A stretch of DNA of 5,862 nt, taken from positions 1 through 5,862 of the forward strand of contig DKVF01000080.1 of the NCBI GenBank assembly GCA_002491065.1. Reading direction: 5' to 3'. Positions 1 to 5,829 of this stretch are shown here, in pieces (position 1 is the stretch's first letter; each line of letters starts with the position of its first letter). Below the pieces are notes generated by a model. The model was given only the letters and a program-made list of their open reading frames with translations. It was not told where the DNA came from and searched no databases. The translations under genes and the position numbers were made by a program. The DNA is from Peptococcaceae bacterium UBA7185. Its GTDB lineage: Bacteria > Bacillota > Peptococcia > Peptococcales > Peptococcaceae.

Positions 1-2
1 CA

Positions 3-31
3 ATTATACCGGAATATTTTGTAAATTACAA
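3..31 (-). promoter_or_regulatory. Outward (leftward) sigma-A-like promoter
   Basis: On the minus strand this reads TTGTAA (31-26), a 17-bp spacer, then a perfect TATAAT (8-3), so transcription would leave the window to the left. The gene it serves is outside the window. AGGAAAAA lies at 41-34, 10 bases upstream of the -35 start, as in the right-end copy. Confidence 0.7.
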
Positions 32-40
32 GATTTTTCC

Positions 41-47
41 TTCGATA
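41..47 (-). promoter_or_regulatory. Degenerate Spo0A-type box upstream of the left outward promoter
   Basis: The minus strand reads TATCGAA, one mismatch from the 0A box consensus TGTCGAA. The right copy of the repeat has the perfect box at the same place. It sits about 10 bp upstream of the -35 hexamer. Binding by Spo0A is inferred from the motif only; a 7-base motif can occur by chance. Confidence 0.35.
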
Positions 48-52
48 TTTTG

Positions 53-74
53 TGCTGTATAGTTTAGTACAGCA
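53..74. other. Perfect 7-bp inverted repeat
   Basis: TGCTGTA at 53-59 and TACAGCA at 68-74 are exact reverse complements separated by 8 bases. It lies just inside the left inverted repeat, upstream of the leftward promoter. It could be a protein-binding site or a small hairpin. No T-run follows on either strand, so it is not a typical terminator. Confidence 0.4.
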
Positions 75-329
75 ATGTCCTTACTGAAATAGACTTGTTA
101 TTGCGCGGCTTATGCAGCGATTCCCTTGGCTATTTGCCAATGTTCGCATAAATATTTTTAAAAGCTTATCTAAACAGTTGCCCACATTTTTACTGTTGTT
201 AACACATAGCATGTTCACATTCTCCTAAAAGATTGCCCCTATAAAAAACCTATTTTTCTTCGAAAATAATCTATATCAGAAAACACATAGTGCATTGTTT
301 AGAAAATGCAGGAAACAGCAGGAAAATAC
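75..329. other. Long AT-rich intergenic leader with no gene
   Basis: No credible reading frame is seen between the left end repeat and the first gene. The stretch holds an imperfect long hairpin: TTATGC 110-115 pairs with GCATAA 146-151, enclosing TTGGC 126-130 with GCCAA 136-140. It is followed by TATTTTTA, giving a weak terminator-like look on the plus strand. There is also AACAGT/ACTGTT (173-178/192-197), AACACATAG twice (201-209, 282-290) and GCAGGAAA twice, 10 bp apart (308-315, 318-325), just upstream of the next promoter. These may be regulatory; none matches a riboswitch I recognise. Confidence 0.5.
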
Positions 330-358
330 TTCACTCTATTTCAAGTCAATGGTATAAT
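330..358 (+). promoter_or_regulatory. Promoter for the tandem stalk-protein genes
   Basis: TTCACT (330-335, four of six consensus bases), a 17-bp spacer and a perfect TATAAT (353-358). AGGAAAAT at 320-327 precedes the -35 by the same distance as in both outward promoters at the window ends, and GG precedes the TATAAT in all three. Transcription would start near 365, about 30 bases before the first ATG, which has GGAGGG at 382-387. Confidence 0.75.
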
Positions 359-393
359 ACATATAAATAAGTCGAAAAAAGGGAGGGTTCTCT

Positions 394-1800
394 ATGAAAA
401 AAATTGCAGCAGCGATGTTGTCCTTGGGATTGTTGGCAAGCAGCTGCACCATGGCAGCCGCTGCAGAGCCTGAGGTATACTACAATGGACAGCCGTTGGA
501 AATGCATCAACCGGCAATCATACAAGAAGGCCGTACATTATTTGCATTGCGGGATATGGCGGAACAAATGCAGGTGGCTGTGCAGTGGGACAGTGCAACA
601 CGACTGGCTACAGTCACATACAAGGATAAAACAATCACACTGCAGCCGGATTTGCAACGTGTATTGATTAACAATCAGGAGCAGGAGATTGACGTAGGCC
701 CGCAAATTATTGATGATCACATTTATTTGCCGGTGCGTTATTTATTTGAATTGCTGGATGCAGACGTGTTTTATCGCCAATATGATGATGGGAAAACAGT
801 GGTTTCGGTAAATTCAAAGGATTCTTATGTGAACTACGTTACCACCACTGGACGGTTGACCAAAGCGGTACGCGATATAGAGAGCGATCATGCAGATAAT
901 CCGGTATTGATGACCCATGACGGAAATATTATGGAATTGGTTGTCGATGGCAGTAGCATTCATCTGTATCGCACCACGCAAATGCTGAATCGCCAGGAAC
1001 AGAAACAGGAAACTACCTTTTTTCATAATCAAATTACGGATATCATAGAAGAAAACAATCAATATTACGCAGTGTTGGACGAAACACAGTCTGCCCGTTA
1101 TGTGGGGACCGGTTATCATCCTTCAGGCAATGCGTTTTTGAAAGAAATATACACACCGCAAGGCGTCTTTGCTTTTTACGGCAGCGAAGCTGCGCTGGAC
1201 ACTTTGGCCCTGGAAAGTCAAGAGGGGTTTGGTACGAAGGTTGTAAAAGGCTATCTCTTGGATATCTCTGGCAGCAGCAAACCGATTCGGGATACGGCAT
1301 ATGCCTTCACCACAAAAAAGGGCTACGGATTTTTAACTGACGGGCAATTTCTGCTTATCAGTAATGTTCCCACAGAGGGCTATAAAGTACTTGCCTGCAA
1401 CACCATCAGCGATACCATGCGCGATGGGAAATTGTTCAGTTATCAGGATACCTTTTACGCCATCGGCTCCGACCGAACAGCGAATGGACAAAATGAAATA
1501 TTTGTGACCTCTTACACAGCGCAGGGGCTGCGGGCCAATTCCTATATAGCGGTGAGTCAGCTGTCTGACAATGACACCTATCGTTATTTGGACATCAAAG
1601 ATGCGGTACAGATTGGCGAAAAGGCCTATTTGTTATTGCAAACCGATGTGAACAGCTATCTAGCATGCTATGATTTAGCACAGCATACCTTTACCGCAGA
1701 AAAACTGGATCGGCCTTACAAAAAGTTCACACAGGCAAAAGGCAGTTGGCAATTATATGATTGCGATGAAGAATATTATTACTTTTTACAAGTAAAATAG
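394..1800 (+). CDS. Secreted stalk-domain protein with unrecognised C-terminal domain (paralogue 1)
   Basis: A 468-residue exported protein. Residues 1-24 form a signal peptide (MKK, a hydrophobic core, then an AAAA stretch before E25). C18 follows LLASS, which only loosely resembles a lipobox, so signal peptidase I cleavage is more likely. Residues about 28-140 are a copper-amine-oxidase N-terminal ('stalk') domain, shown by its two hallmark segments, GRTLFALRDMAE (46-57) and IIDDHIYLPVRYL (105-117). In characterised relatives this domain is a structural or binding module, not the oxidase itself. Residues 145-468 are beta-rich with alternating aromatic positions and are not recognised. Conserved points shared with the next gene are ARYVGTG (234-240), YGFLTDGQFLLI (311-322) and an acidic aromatic end, DCDEEYYYFL (456-465). 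GGAGGG six bases upstream supports the ATG. It is probably cotranscribed with the paralogue 65 bases downstream. Function is unknown; a cell-envelope or surface role is inferred. Confidence 0.9.
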   Translation: MKKIAAAMLSLGLLASSCTMAAAAEPEVYYNGQPLEMHQPAIIQEGRTLFALRDMAEQMQVAVQWDSATRLATVTYKDKTITLQPDLQRVLINNQEQEIDVGPQIIDDHIYLPVRYLFELLDADVFYRQYDDGKTVVSVNSKDSYVNYVTTTGRLTKAVRDIESDHADNPVLMTHDGNIMELVVDGSSIHLYRTTQMLNRQEQKQETTFFHNQITDIIEENNQYYAVLDETQSARYVGTGYHPSGNAFLKEIYTPQGVFAFYGSEAALDTLALESQEGFGTKVVKGYLLDISGSSKPIRDTAYAFTTKKGYGFLTDGQFLLISNVPTEGYKVLACNTISDTMRDGKLFSYQDTFYAIGSDRTANGQNEIFVTSYTAQGLRANSYIAVSQLSDNDTYRYLDIKDAVQIGEKAYLLLQTDVNSYLACYDLAQHTFTAEKLDRPYKKFTQAKGSWQLYDCDEEYYYFLQVK

Positions 1801-1852
1801 TGTAAACTGGAAGAATCTAATTGAAGATAATCCTGCATGGAGCAATATTAAA

Positions 1853-1859
1853 AGGAGGG
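1853..1859 (+). promoter_or_regulatory. Strong ribosome binding site fixing the start of the second stalk gene
   Basis: AGGAGGG lies six bases before the ATG at 1866. The frame stays open upstream to a TTG at 1821, but that start has no such site and would add 15 residues ahead of an otherwise normal signal peptide. Confidence 0.9.
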
Positions 1860-1865
1860 TTTTTC

Positions 1866-3356
1866 ATGAAAAAATTAAAGGTACTCGCAGCAACAACCGC
1901 ATTGGGTGCATTGCTGGCCACACCGGCGCTGGCTGACGTTTCCACCGAAATTTACTACAATGGCGAACTGCTGAACACTACGCAGCCAGTCGTAAATGTA
2001 GATGGCCGTGTGCTGCTTGCTTTTCGTGATTTGTTTGAAAATTTAGACGGGCAGGTTAGCTGGAGCGACGAATTTCGCATGGCGTCTGTAACTTACGGCA
2101 AAAACACCATCAATCTGTTCCCGGACACCGGCGCAGTGCAGATAAACGGCGTGCCCCAATCCCTGGCGGTAGGTCCACAAATCATCAATGATCGCGTTTA
2201 TTTGCCGCTGCGTTTCGTAGCGCAATCACTGGGCGGCACGGTGGATTATACAAAAGGGGATAATGACACCGGCATTATCAATATTCACACCATTGATTCA
2301 GTACAAAACTATGCACAAAAAGAAGGTAATGTGACAAAAATTTTGCGCACCACAAATGCAGTAAAAAACAGTGTACAGCCAACCCAAGAAACAAACGCAG
2401 CTTATCAGCAATGGCAAGGACAACACAGCGTTTATTTGGTGGATGACCATGATAATCTGGTAGAGGTACAAAGCTATGACGATAAAATTCAGGTCAATGT
2501 CATTGACTGGAATCGCGCGGAAGTAAGCAGCAAGACCTACGAGGCAGGTACCCTTTATCCTGCATTGACCAGTATCACTCAGGATGGAAAGATCTATCGC
2601 ATCGGTATCAATGAATCAGCTTCTACACGTTATGCCGGCGTAGGCTCACCTGCAGGGAGCAGCTATGAAACCATTCTGGAAGATACAGAAATGGGCGACT
2701 TGACACTGTATGCAGGTCACGACAGTCAAACGGTATTTCAGTTTGACGCTTCTGCCGACAGCAGCGTTGGCGTGACCACAGCCAATACTACTGGCAAAGT
2801 GTTAGATTTGTCACAGCGTTTCGGCAATGCCAAAAACAACACCTATGCAATGACCGCAGACGGCACATATGGATTTCTCATGGATGGTCATCTGCTGATT
2901 GTTGATCAGGATAATGACGTCAAAGCCGATGTCATTTTGACGCGCAGCGCCAGTGACGGTCAGATTTTTGCGGTGGGCAATCAATTTGCAGTGGTAATGG
3001 TGGATACGGATTTGCGTTATCCAGAAATCTATGCCACCGTATATAATACTGACGGCAGCGTGAAACAGTATTTCCATAACATCAGCAATATTACAAAAGT
3101 GCCTGATGGTGAAACCTTTTATGAATATAACAGCCTGAAAATTCAGGATATGAAGCTTTACAACAACACCGTTTATATTCTGGCAAAAACTGATATGGAC
3201 TACTATCTGGTGAAATATGATGTACGGACCAATACCAGCAGCAAGGAAATGCTGAGTATCAAAGAAAAAACCTACAGCAACTTCATCTATACCAGAGATG
3301 GGGTAAAGCTGTTCTCCGTTGACGACGATTATTTCTATCTCCGTGATGTAGACTAA
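1866..3356 (+). CDS. Secreted stalk-domain protein with unrecognised C-terminal domain (paralogue 2)
   Basis: A 496-residue exported protein, paralogous to its upstream neighbour over nearly the whole length. The signal peptide is residues 1-23 (MKKLKV, hydrophobic core, TPALA before D24). The stalk domain spans about 27-143 with GRVLLAFRDLFENLDG (47-62) and GPQIINDRVYLPLRF (103-117). The rest is beta-rich and not recognised. It shares TRYAGVG (254-260), YGFLMDGHLLIV (335-346), the LKIQDMKLYNNTVYILAKTD stretch (424-443) and an acidic aromatic end, VDDDYFYL (485-492). No cysteine is seen, unlike paralogue 1, which has C335, C425 and C457 in its mature part. The gene follows paralogue 1 by 65 bases with no intervening terminator; a GATAAT at 1826-1831 has only a poor -35, so cotranscription is most likely. 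A strong hairpin terminator follows. It may be a wall-associated or secreted binding protein; no catalytic motif is visible. Confidence 0.9.
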   Translation: MKKLKVLAATTALGALLATPALADVSTEIYYNGELLNTTQPVVNVDGRVLLAFRDLFENLDGQVSWSDEFRMASVTYGKNTINLFPDTGAVQINGVPQSLAVGPQIINDRVYLPLRFVAQSLGGTVDYTKGDNDTGIINIHTIDSVQNYAQKEGNVTKILRTTNAVKNSVQPTQETNAAYQQWQGQHSVYLVDDHDNLVEVQSYDDKIQVNVIDWNRAEVSSKTYEAGTLYPALTSITQDGKIYRIGINESASTRYAGVGSPAGSSYETILEDTEMGDLTLYAGHDSQTVFQFDASADSSVGVTTANTTGKVLDLSQRFGNAKNNTYAMTADGTYGFLMDGHLLIVDQDNDVKADVILTRSASDGQIFAVGNQFAVVMVDTDLRYPEIYATVYNTDGSVKQYFHNISNITKVPDGETFYEYNSLKIQDMKLYNNTVYILAKTDMDYYLVKYDVRTNTSSKEMLSIKEKTYSNFIYTRDGVKLFSVDDDYFYLRDVD

Positions 3357-3373
3357 AAATGAAGCAATCACCC

Positions 3374-3406
3374 AAATAGCCGCTTGCATTTGCAGGCGGC
3401 TATTTT
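3374..3406 (+). terminator. Rho-independent terminator after the stalk-gene pair
   Basis: AAATAGCCGC (3374-3383) is perfectly complementary to GCGGCTATTT (3396-3405), and the intervening 12 bases can extend the stem (TGCA/TGCA). This gives a very stable hairpin 18 bases after the stop codon at 3356. The following T-run is short (TTTT, partly in the stem). The A-run on the other arm means it may also stop readthrough from the right. Confidence 0.8.
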
Positions 3407-3498
3407 GCGGTTTAACGGGTGTACTATGAATATATGTAATCTAGGTGCAGGTGAACTGTCGATGCCTTAAAACGGAAATATGAGCGTTATAGCATTTC
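3407..3498. other. Short spacer between convergent terminators
   Basis: This AT-rich stretch lies between the two terminators. I see no gene, promoter or repeat in it that I can support. Confidence 0.5.
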
Positions 3499-3536
3499 TA
3501 AAACAATAAAGACGCTGCATTATTTTTTGCAGCGCC
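3499..3536 (-). terminator. Rho-independent terminator after the TolC-like gene
   Basis: On the minus strand the stem is GGCGCTGCA (3536-3528) with TGCAGCGTC (3519-3511), nine pairs including one G-T, with an A-rich 8-base loop. TTTATTGTTTT follows. It starts 27 bases after the stop codon of the minus-strand gene, a standard placement. Confidence 0.85.
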
Positions 3537-3563
3537 TTCGTTGTTCTATTATTTGAGCCTTTA

Positions 3564-4868
3564 TTAAAATTTGCTCATGTCTACTCCTTTTTCAGCAGCA
3601 TAATACTTTTGCCAATCCAGATAATAGGTGTATCCATTGCTCATATTGGTCATTTCAGCTTGTTTTAACTGCAATTCGGCTTGTTGCAGTTGAATAGAAG
3701 AAATCATACCCAGTTCATATTTCTTTTGAGCATATTCGAAATTTTTCTTTTCCGTTACATATTTTTGCCGGCTTACCTGATAAGCCTCGCCATCGCTGTT
3801 GATTTTCGCTAATAAGGCTTTTAAATCATCGGAGATTGCTTGTTTCTGGTCTTTGATGCTTTGGTCTTTGGCCTCAATGTCGTAATCAATTTTCTTTAAT
3901 TCATCGCTGCCTAATTCCCCGTTGCTGTTTTTGCCGTCTTCCTTCAGGTCAGCTTTATCCCGTTCCAGTGTTTTTAAGGTATAATTATTGTCTGTAAACT
4001 GTTTAATCAATTTTTCTGTGTAAGCAGGAGCTGGATCAATCGCTACCGGCAAATTCATCGGCACAACTTCTAATGGATTACCAGCGTTGCGGCCAATTAA
4101 AAGATTTAATGTGCGTTTTAAATTGCTCAAAGATTCTTTTTGATCTTCCAATCCTTTTTTTGCTTCTTTTAATGCAGCCTGCTGTTTTTCTACATCGGTG
4201 CTAATATTCATCCCCAATTTTTGCTGCAGTTCAGCAATTTTTACAGATTGTTCAGTCAGAGCGATTTGATCTTCTAATAACTCGATCCCTTTATCCATCT
4301 GTACGATACCCAGTGACAGATTGGCAGCTGTATAGCGCATCTGCGTTTCCAAGTCTTTGGTGTACTTGTTCAGGTCATCTTTGCCGTTTTCAATTGAATC
4401 TAAAGAATCGTTCAGTTGTTCAATGCCGCTGATAGCACTGTCTAAACTGGATTGCATAGATGCAGCCATAGATTGCTCAGAGACATATTGATTCATCAGA
4501 AACCAATATTCTCCATCCTTCTTTGCAGCTTCTTCGTCGCCACCATACCTCATAAGTAATTCTTGCAATTTTTTAGCAGTATCGCTAGAAGTTCCTTCCA
4601 TAGAATTGATACTATTCTCAATGTCGCGGCGATTGTTGCGCAATGTCTGTTCCTGCAATTCCAGTTGTTTTTTCTGCAGCTGCAAATTTTTCGCATTGTC
4701 ATTATAAATGACAGCCAAATCCTGAATTTGCGAAATTGTCAAAGTATTTTTATCTTTCGTTTCCGCCACGATGTTACTGGAAACAGCCAGTGCAGGCAAA
4801 GGCACCACTGTCATCCCGAATGCCAGCATCACAGTTGATGCAATCATTTTCAATGTTTTTTTCTTCAA
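3564..4868 (-). CDS. TolC-family (outer membrane efflux protein-like) helical protein, apparently without beta barrel
   Basis: A 434-residue exported protein read from a TTG start. The signal peptide is residues 1-28 (MKKKTLK, hydrophobic core, PLPALA before V29). Two TolC-type helical repeats are visible. Repeat 1 runs about 43-260 and ends with the family pattern KLGMNISTDVEKQQAALKEA (217-236) and LNLLIGR (254-260). Repeat 2 runs about 282-428 with YELGMISSIQLQQAELQLKQ (384-403). The parts that in TolC hold the membrane strands (about 91-180 and 305-345) are instead hydrophilic and helix-like, so an outer-membrane barrel seems absent. In known systems TolC proteins form the exit duct of RND, ABC or type I exporters; here no pump or adaptor gene is in the window. 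The TTG is chosen because AAAGGA lies 8 bases upstream and it gives a clean signal peptide. In-frame ATGs at 4877 and 4928 have poorly placed ribosome sites, and the latter would translate the operator. A role in efflux or envelope organisation is inferred. Confidence 0.8.
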   Translation of the reverse strand: MKKKTLKMIASTVMLAFGMTVVPLPALAVSSNIVAETKDKNTLTISQIQDLAVIYNDNAKNLQLQKKQLELQEQTLRNNRRDIENSINSMEGTSSDTAKKLQELLMRYGGDEEAAKKDGEYWFLMNQYVSEQSMAASMQSSLDSAISGIEQLNDSLDSIENGKDDLNKYTKDLETQMRYTAANLSLGIVQMDKGIELLEDQIALTEQSVKIAELQQKLGMNISTDVEKQQAALKEAKKGLEDQKESLSNLKRTLNLLIGRNAGNPLEVVPMNLPVAIDPAPAYTEKLIKQFTDNNYTLKTLERDKADLKEDGKNSNGELGSDELKKIDYDIEAKDQSIKDQKQAISDDLKALLAKINSDGEAYQVSRQKYVTEKKNFEYAQKKYELGMISSIQLQQAELQLKQAEMTNMSNGYTYYLDWQKYYAAEKGVDMSKF

Positions 4869-4876
4869 AGAAATCA

Positions 4877-4882
4877 TCCTTT
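4877..4882 (-). promoter_or_regulatory. Ribosome binding site supporting the TTG start of the TolC-like gene
   Basis: The minus strand reads AAAGGA, then 8 bases, then TTG (4868-4866). For the in-frame ATG at 4877-4875 this same site is immediately adjacent and so badly spaced. Confidence 0.65.
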
Positions 4883-4887
4883 CAAAT

Positions 4888-4905
4888 ATTGACTGAGCAG
4901 TCAAT
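4888..4905. promoter_or_regulatory. Perfect palindromic operator, TetR-type by form
   Basis: ATTGACTG (4888-4895) and CAGTCAAT (4898-4905) are exact reverse complements around a 2-bp centre. The site covers roughly +8 to +25 relative to the predicted start of the TolC-like transcript, between promoter and ribosome site, as expected for a repressor operator. Palindromes of this length and TTGAC-type half-sites are typical of TetR/AcrR-family regulators that control efflux genes. The regulator itself is not in this window, so the family assignment is inference. Confidence 0.65.
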
Positions 4906-4918
4906 CCCTCTAGTAAAT

Positions 4919-4947
4919 AGGATAACATAATCCCTTGCTGATTTCAA
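4919..4947 (-). promoter_or_regulatory. Extended -10 promoter for the TolC-like gene
   Basis: On the minus strand TTGAAA (4947-4942, five of six consensus bases) is followed by 17 bp and TATCCT (4924-4919, four of six), with TG one base upstream of the -10, an extended -10 motif. Transcription would start near 4912, immediately before the palindromic operator. The gene can therefore be expressed separately from the stalk gene upstream. Confidence 0.6.
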
Positions 4948-4986
4948 TGTACAGATGTCAAGAAAATGTGGGGATTTTCGGGGGAC

Positions 4987-5451
4987 TTACCGCACATAAT
5001 AAATTAAACGAAATACCTCGTCGCGCTGATAATCAATTAATTCTACACGCCCTCCCAGGCAGGTAGCCATTAATGTGGCCGGGATATATAATCTGTCATT
5101 GATAAAAGTGCCTTTGTCCACAATTCCATTACCAGAGTCGGTTATCGCTCCATCGGATGGCCCTTCTATAGCAATATTCGCCCAGTTGCCGTTTGGTAAA
5201 GTCAGCTTTACTACATTTTGACTTTCATCATAAACTACAGTCCCGCCGAAAGCTTCTGCCACATCACGCACTGGTACCAAAATCACGCCTTCTTCATTCA
5301 CACCTGCGACTTCCTGCATGACATGACTGTCGGCATCCACCGTCACCAGCGGGTCACCTAAATTAATCGTAACAACCTCTGCCATGGCAGCAGTTGGCAC
5401 AGCAGCTAACATAGCGCTCAACACCAACGAACCAATCAACTTTTTCTTCAT
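4987..5451 (-). CDS. Short secreted stalk-domain (copper amine oxidase N-terminal domain) protein
   Basis: A 154-residue exported protein that is essentially a signal peptide plus one stalk domain. Residues 1-24 are the signal peptide (MKKKLIG, hydrophobic core, AAMA before E25). The domain hallmarks are VILVPVRDVAEAFGG (56-70) and FINDRLYIPATLMATCLGG (116-134), matching the two conserved segments in the larger paralogues. It lacks their long C-terminal part, so it is a minimal single-domain member and not a truncation: it starts and stops cleanly. AAGGAGA lies 8 bases before the ATG. It is upstream of the TolC-like gene on the same strand with a 118-base gap and no terminator between, so partial cotranscription is possible. 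No metal or catalytic site of an amine oxidase is visible. Its function is unknown; a cell-wall or substrate-binding role is inferred. Confidence 0.88.
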   Translation of the reverse strand: MKKKLIGSLVLSAMLAAVPTAAMAEVVTINLGDPLVTVDADSHVMQEVAGVNEEGVILVPVRDVAEAFGGTVVYDESQNVVKLTLPNGNWANIAIEGPSDGAITDSGNGIVDKGTFINDRLYIPATLMATCLGGRVELIDYQRDEVFRLIYYVR

Positions 5452-5493
5452 CTCATTCTCTCCTTTGTGTTTGCGTATTATAGGAATAACTTC

Positions 5494-5502
5494 ATTATAG
5501 CA
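5494..5502 (-). promoter_or_regulatory. Extended -10 promoter for the short stalk gene
   Basis: The minus strand reads TGCTATAAT (5502-5494), a perfect extended -10 element. No good -35 lies at normal spacing, which extended -10 promoters tolerate. A second TATAAT is at 5482-5477 without a usable -35. Transcription would start near 5487, giving a leader of about 36 bases. Confidence 0.55.
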
Positions 5503-5519
5503 TAGTTACCGCATTTTGC

Positions 5520-5800
5520 ATTAAATTTTGTCAAGATTTGTGGAGGGAATCACTGGGAAACGGTATAAAACAGCAATCTTACAGATTGACTGGTGCGGTT
5601 TTCTGCAGCGGAAGAAGGTCAGCTGCATTGCGCGTATTTCTGCGCAGGCAGCGCGCGCACATATTCCATGGCAACACAGCCCATGGCAGCTTTTACGCGC
5701 AGATGATACCGAAAGCGAAAGCAGCGAAGTATTACTGGGCCATGGTTCTGGAACTGTTGATTAATGCAATTCTTTCTGTAAGACATCGTCAGACCAAACC
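5520..5800. other. Intergenic stretch with G+C-richer core, no recognised gene
   Basis: The 281 bases between the short stalk gene's promoter and the right end repeat are richer in G+C at about 5590-5750 than the flanking DNA. Overlapping frames are open: plus 5528-5764 from a TTG without a ribosome site, minus 5840-5619, and a plus frame open from 5490 to the window end without a good start. None encodes anything I recognise, and the minus one starts inside the end repeat. CCATGGCA occurs twice 15 bases apart (5666-5673, 5681-5688), with a third CCATGG at 5740-5745. It could be a decayed gene remnant or a structured RNA; I cannot decide. Confidence 0.35.
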
Positions 5801-5813
5801 ATCTAGCACAAAA

Positions 5814-5820
5814 TGTCGAA
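5814..5820 (+). promoter_or_regulatory. Perfect Spo0A-type box (TGTCGAA)
   Basis: TGTCGAA matches the 0A box consensus exactly and lies nine bases upstream of the -35 hexamer of the outward promoter, a plausible activator position. Whether the host has Spo0A or uses this site cannot be told from the window. Confidence 0.45.
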
Positions 5821-5829
5821 GGAAAATTG

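Larger units (their letters stand above)
1..60 (-). repeat. Left copy of a long inverted repeat bounding the window
   Basis: The reverse complement of this segment aligns without gaps to 5801-5860 with 54 of 60 bases identical. The 20 bases nearest the window edge (AAAATATTCCGGTATAATTG on the minus strand) are identical in both copies. Weaker similarity seems to continue inward to about position 90, with one gap. The repeat contains a complete outward promoter, so it may be a dispersed promoter-bearing repeat and not a mobile element end. No transposase or target-site duplication is visible. It may extend past the window edge. Confidence 0.85.

Noticed and set aside
370..376. AGTCGAA in the first gene's leader as an 0A box.
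   Set aside because: It differs from TGTCGAA and lies downstream of the transcription start; too weak to call.
394..466. A lipoprotein signal around LLASSC in the first protein.
   Set aside because: The residue three before the cysteine is alanine, and an ordinary signal peptidase I site follows in the AAAA stretch; the lipobox fit is poor.
394..1800. Calling the stalk proteins copper amine oxidases.
   Set aside because: Only the N-terminal accessory domain is present; no catalytic domain, active-site tyrosine motif or copper-binding histidine pattern is seen.
1821..1865. A TTG start at 1821 for the second stalk gene.
   Set aside because: It has no ribosome site, while the ATG at 1866 has AGGAGGG at six bases and begins a standard signal peptide.
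2811..3389. A 192-codon minus-strand frame opposite the second stalk gene, and other long frames opposite or inside the four genes.
   Set aside because: They are antisense or out-of-frame shadows of well-supported coding sequences, without ribosome sites or recognisable domains.
4956..4961. A perfect TTGACA on the minus strand as -35 for the TolC-like gene.
   Set aside because: No -10-like hexamer lies at 16-18 bp; TTGAAA at 4947-4942 pairs properly with the extended TATCCT.
5529..5534. A perfect TTGACA on the minus strand as -35 for the short stalk gene.
   Set aside because: The TATAAT at 5499-5494 is 29 bp away and nothing resembling a -10 lies at 16-19 bp; the extended -10 explains the promoter better.
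5585..5592. ATTGACTG, an exact half-site of the operator at 4888-4905.
   Set aside because: The matching second half is absent, so an isolated 8-base match is likely chance.
5528..5764. A plus-strand gene of 78 codons starting at TTG.
   Set aside because: No ribosome binding site, no recognisable protein features, and it overlaps open frames on the other strand.
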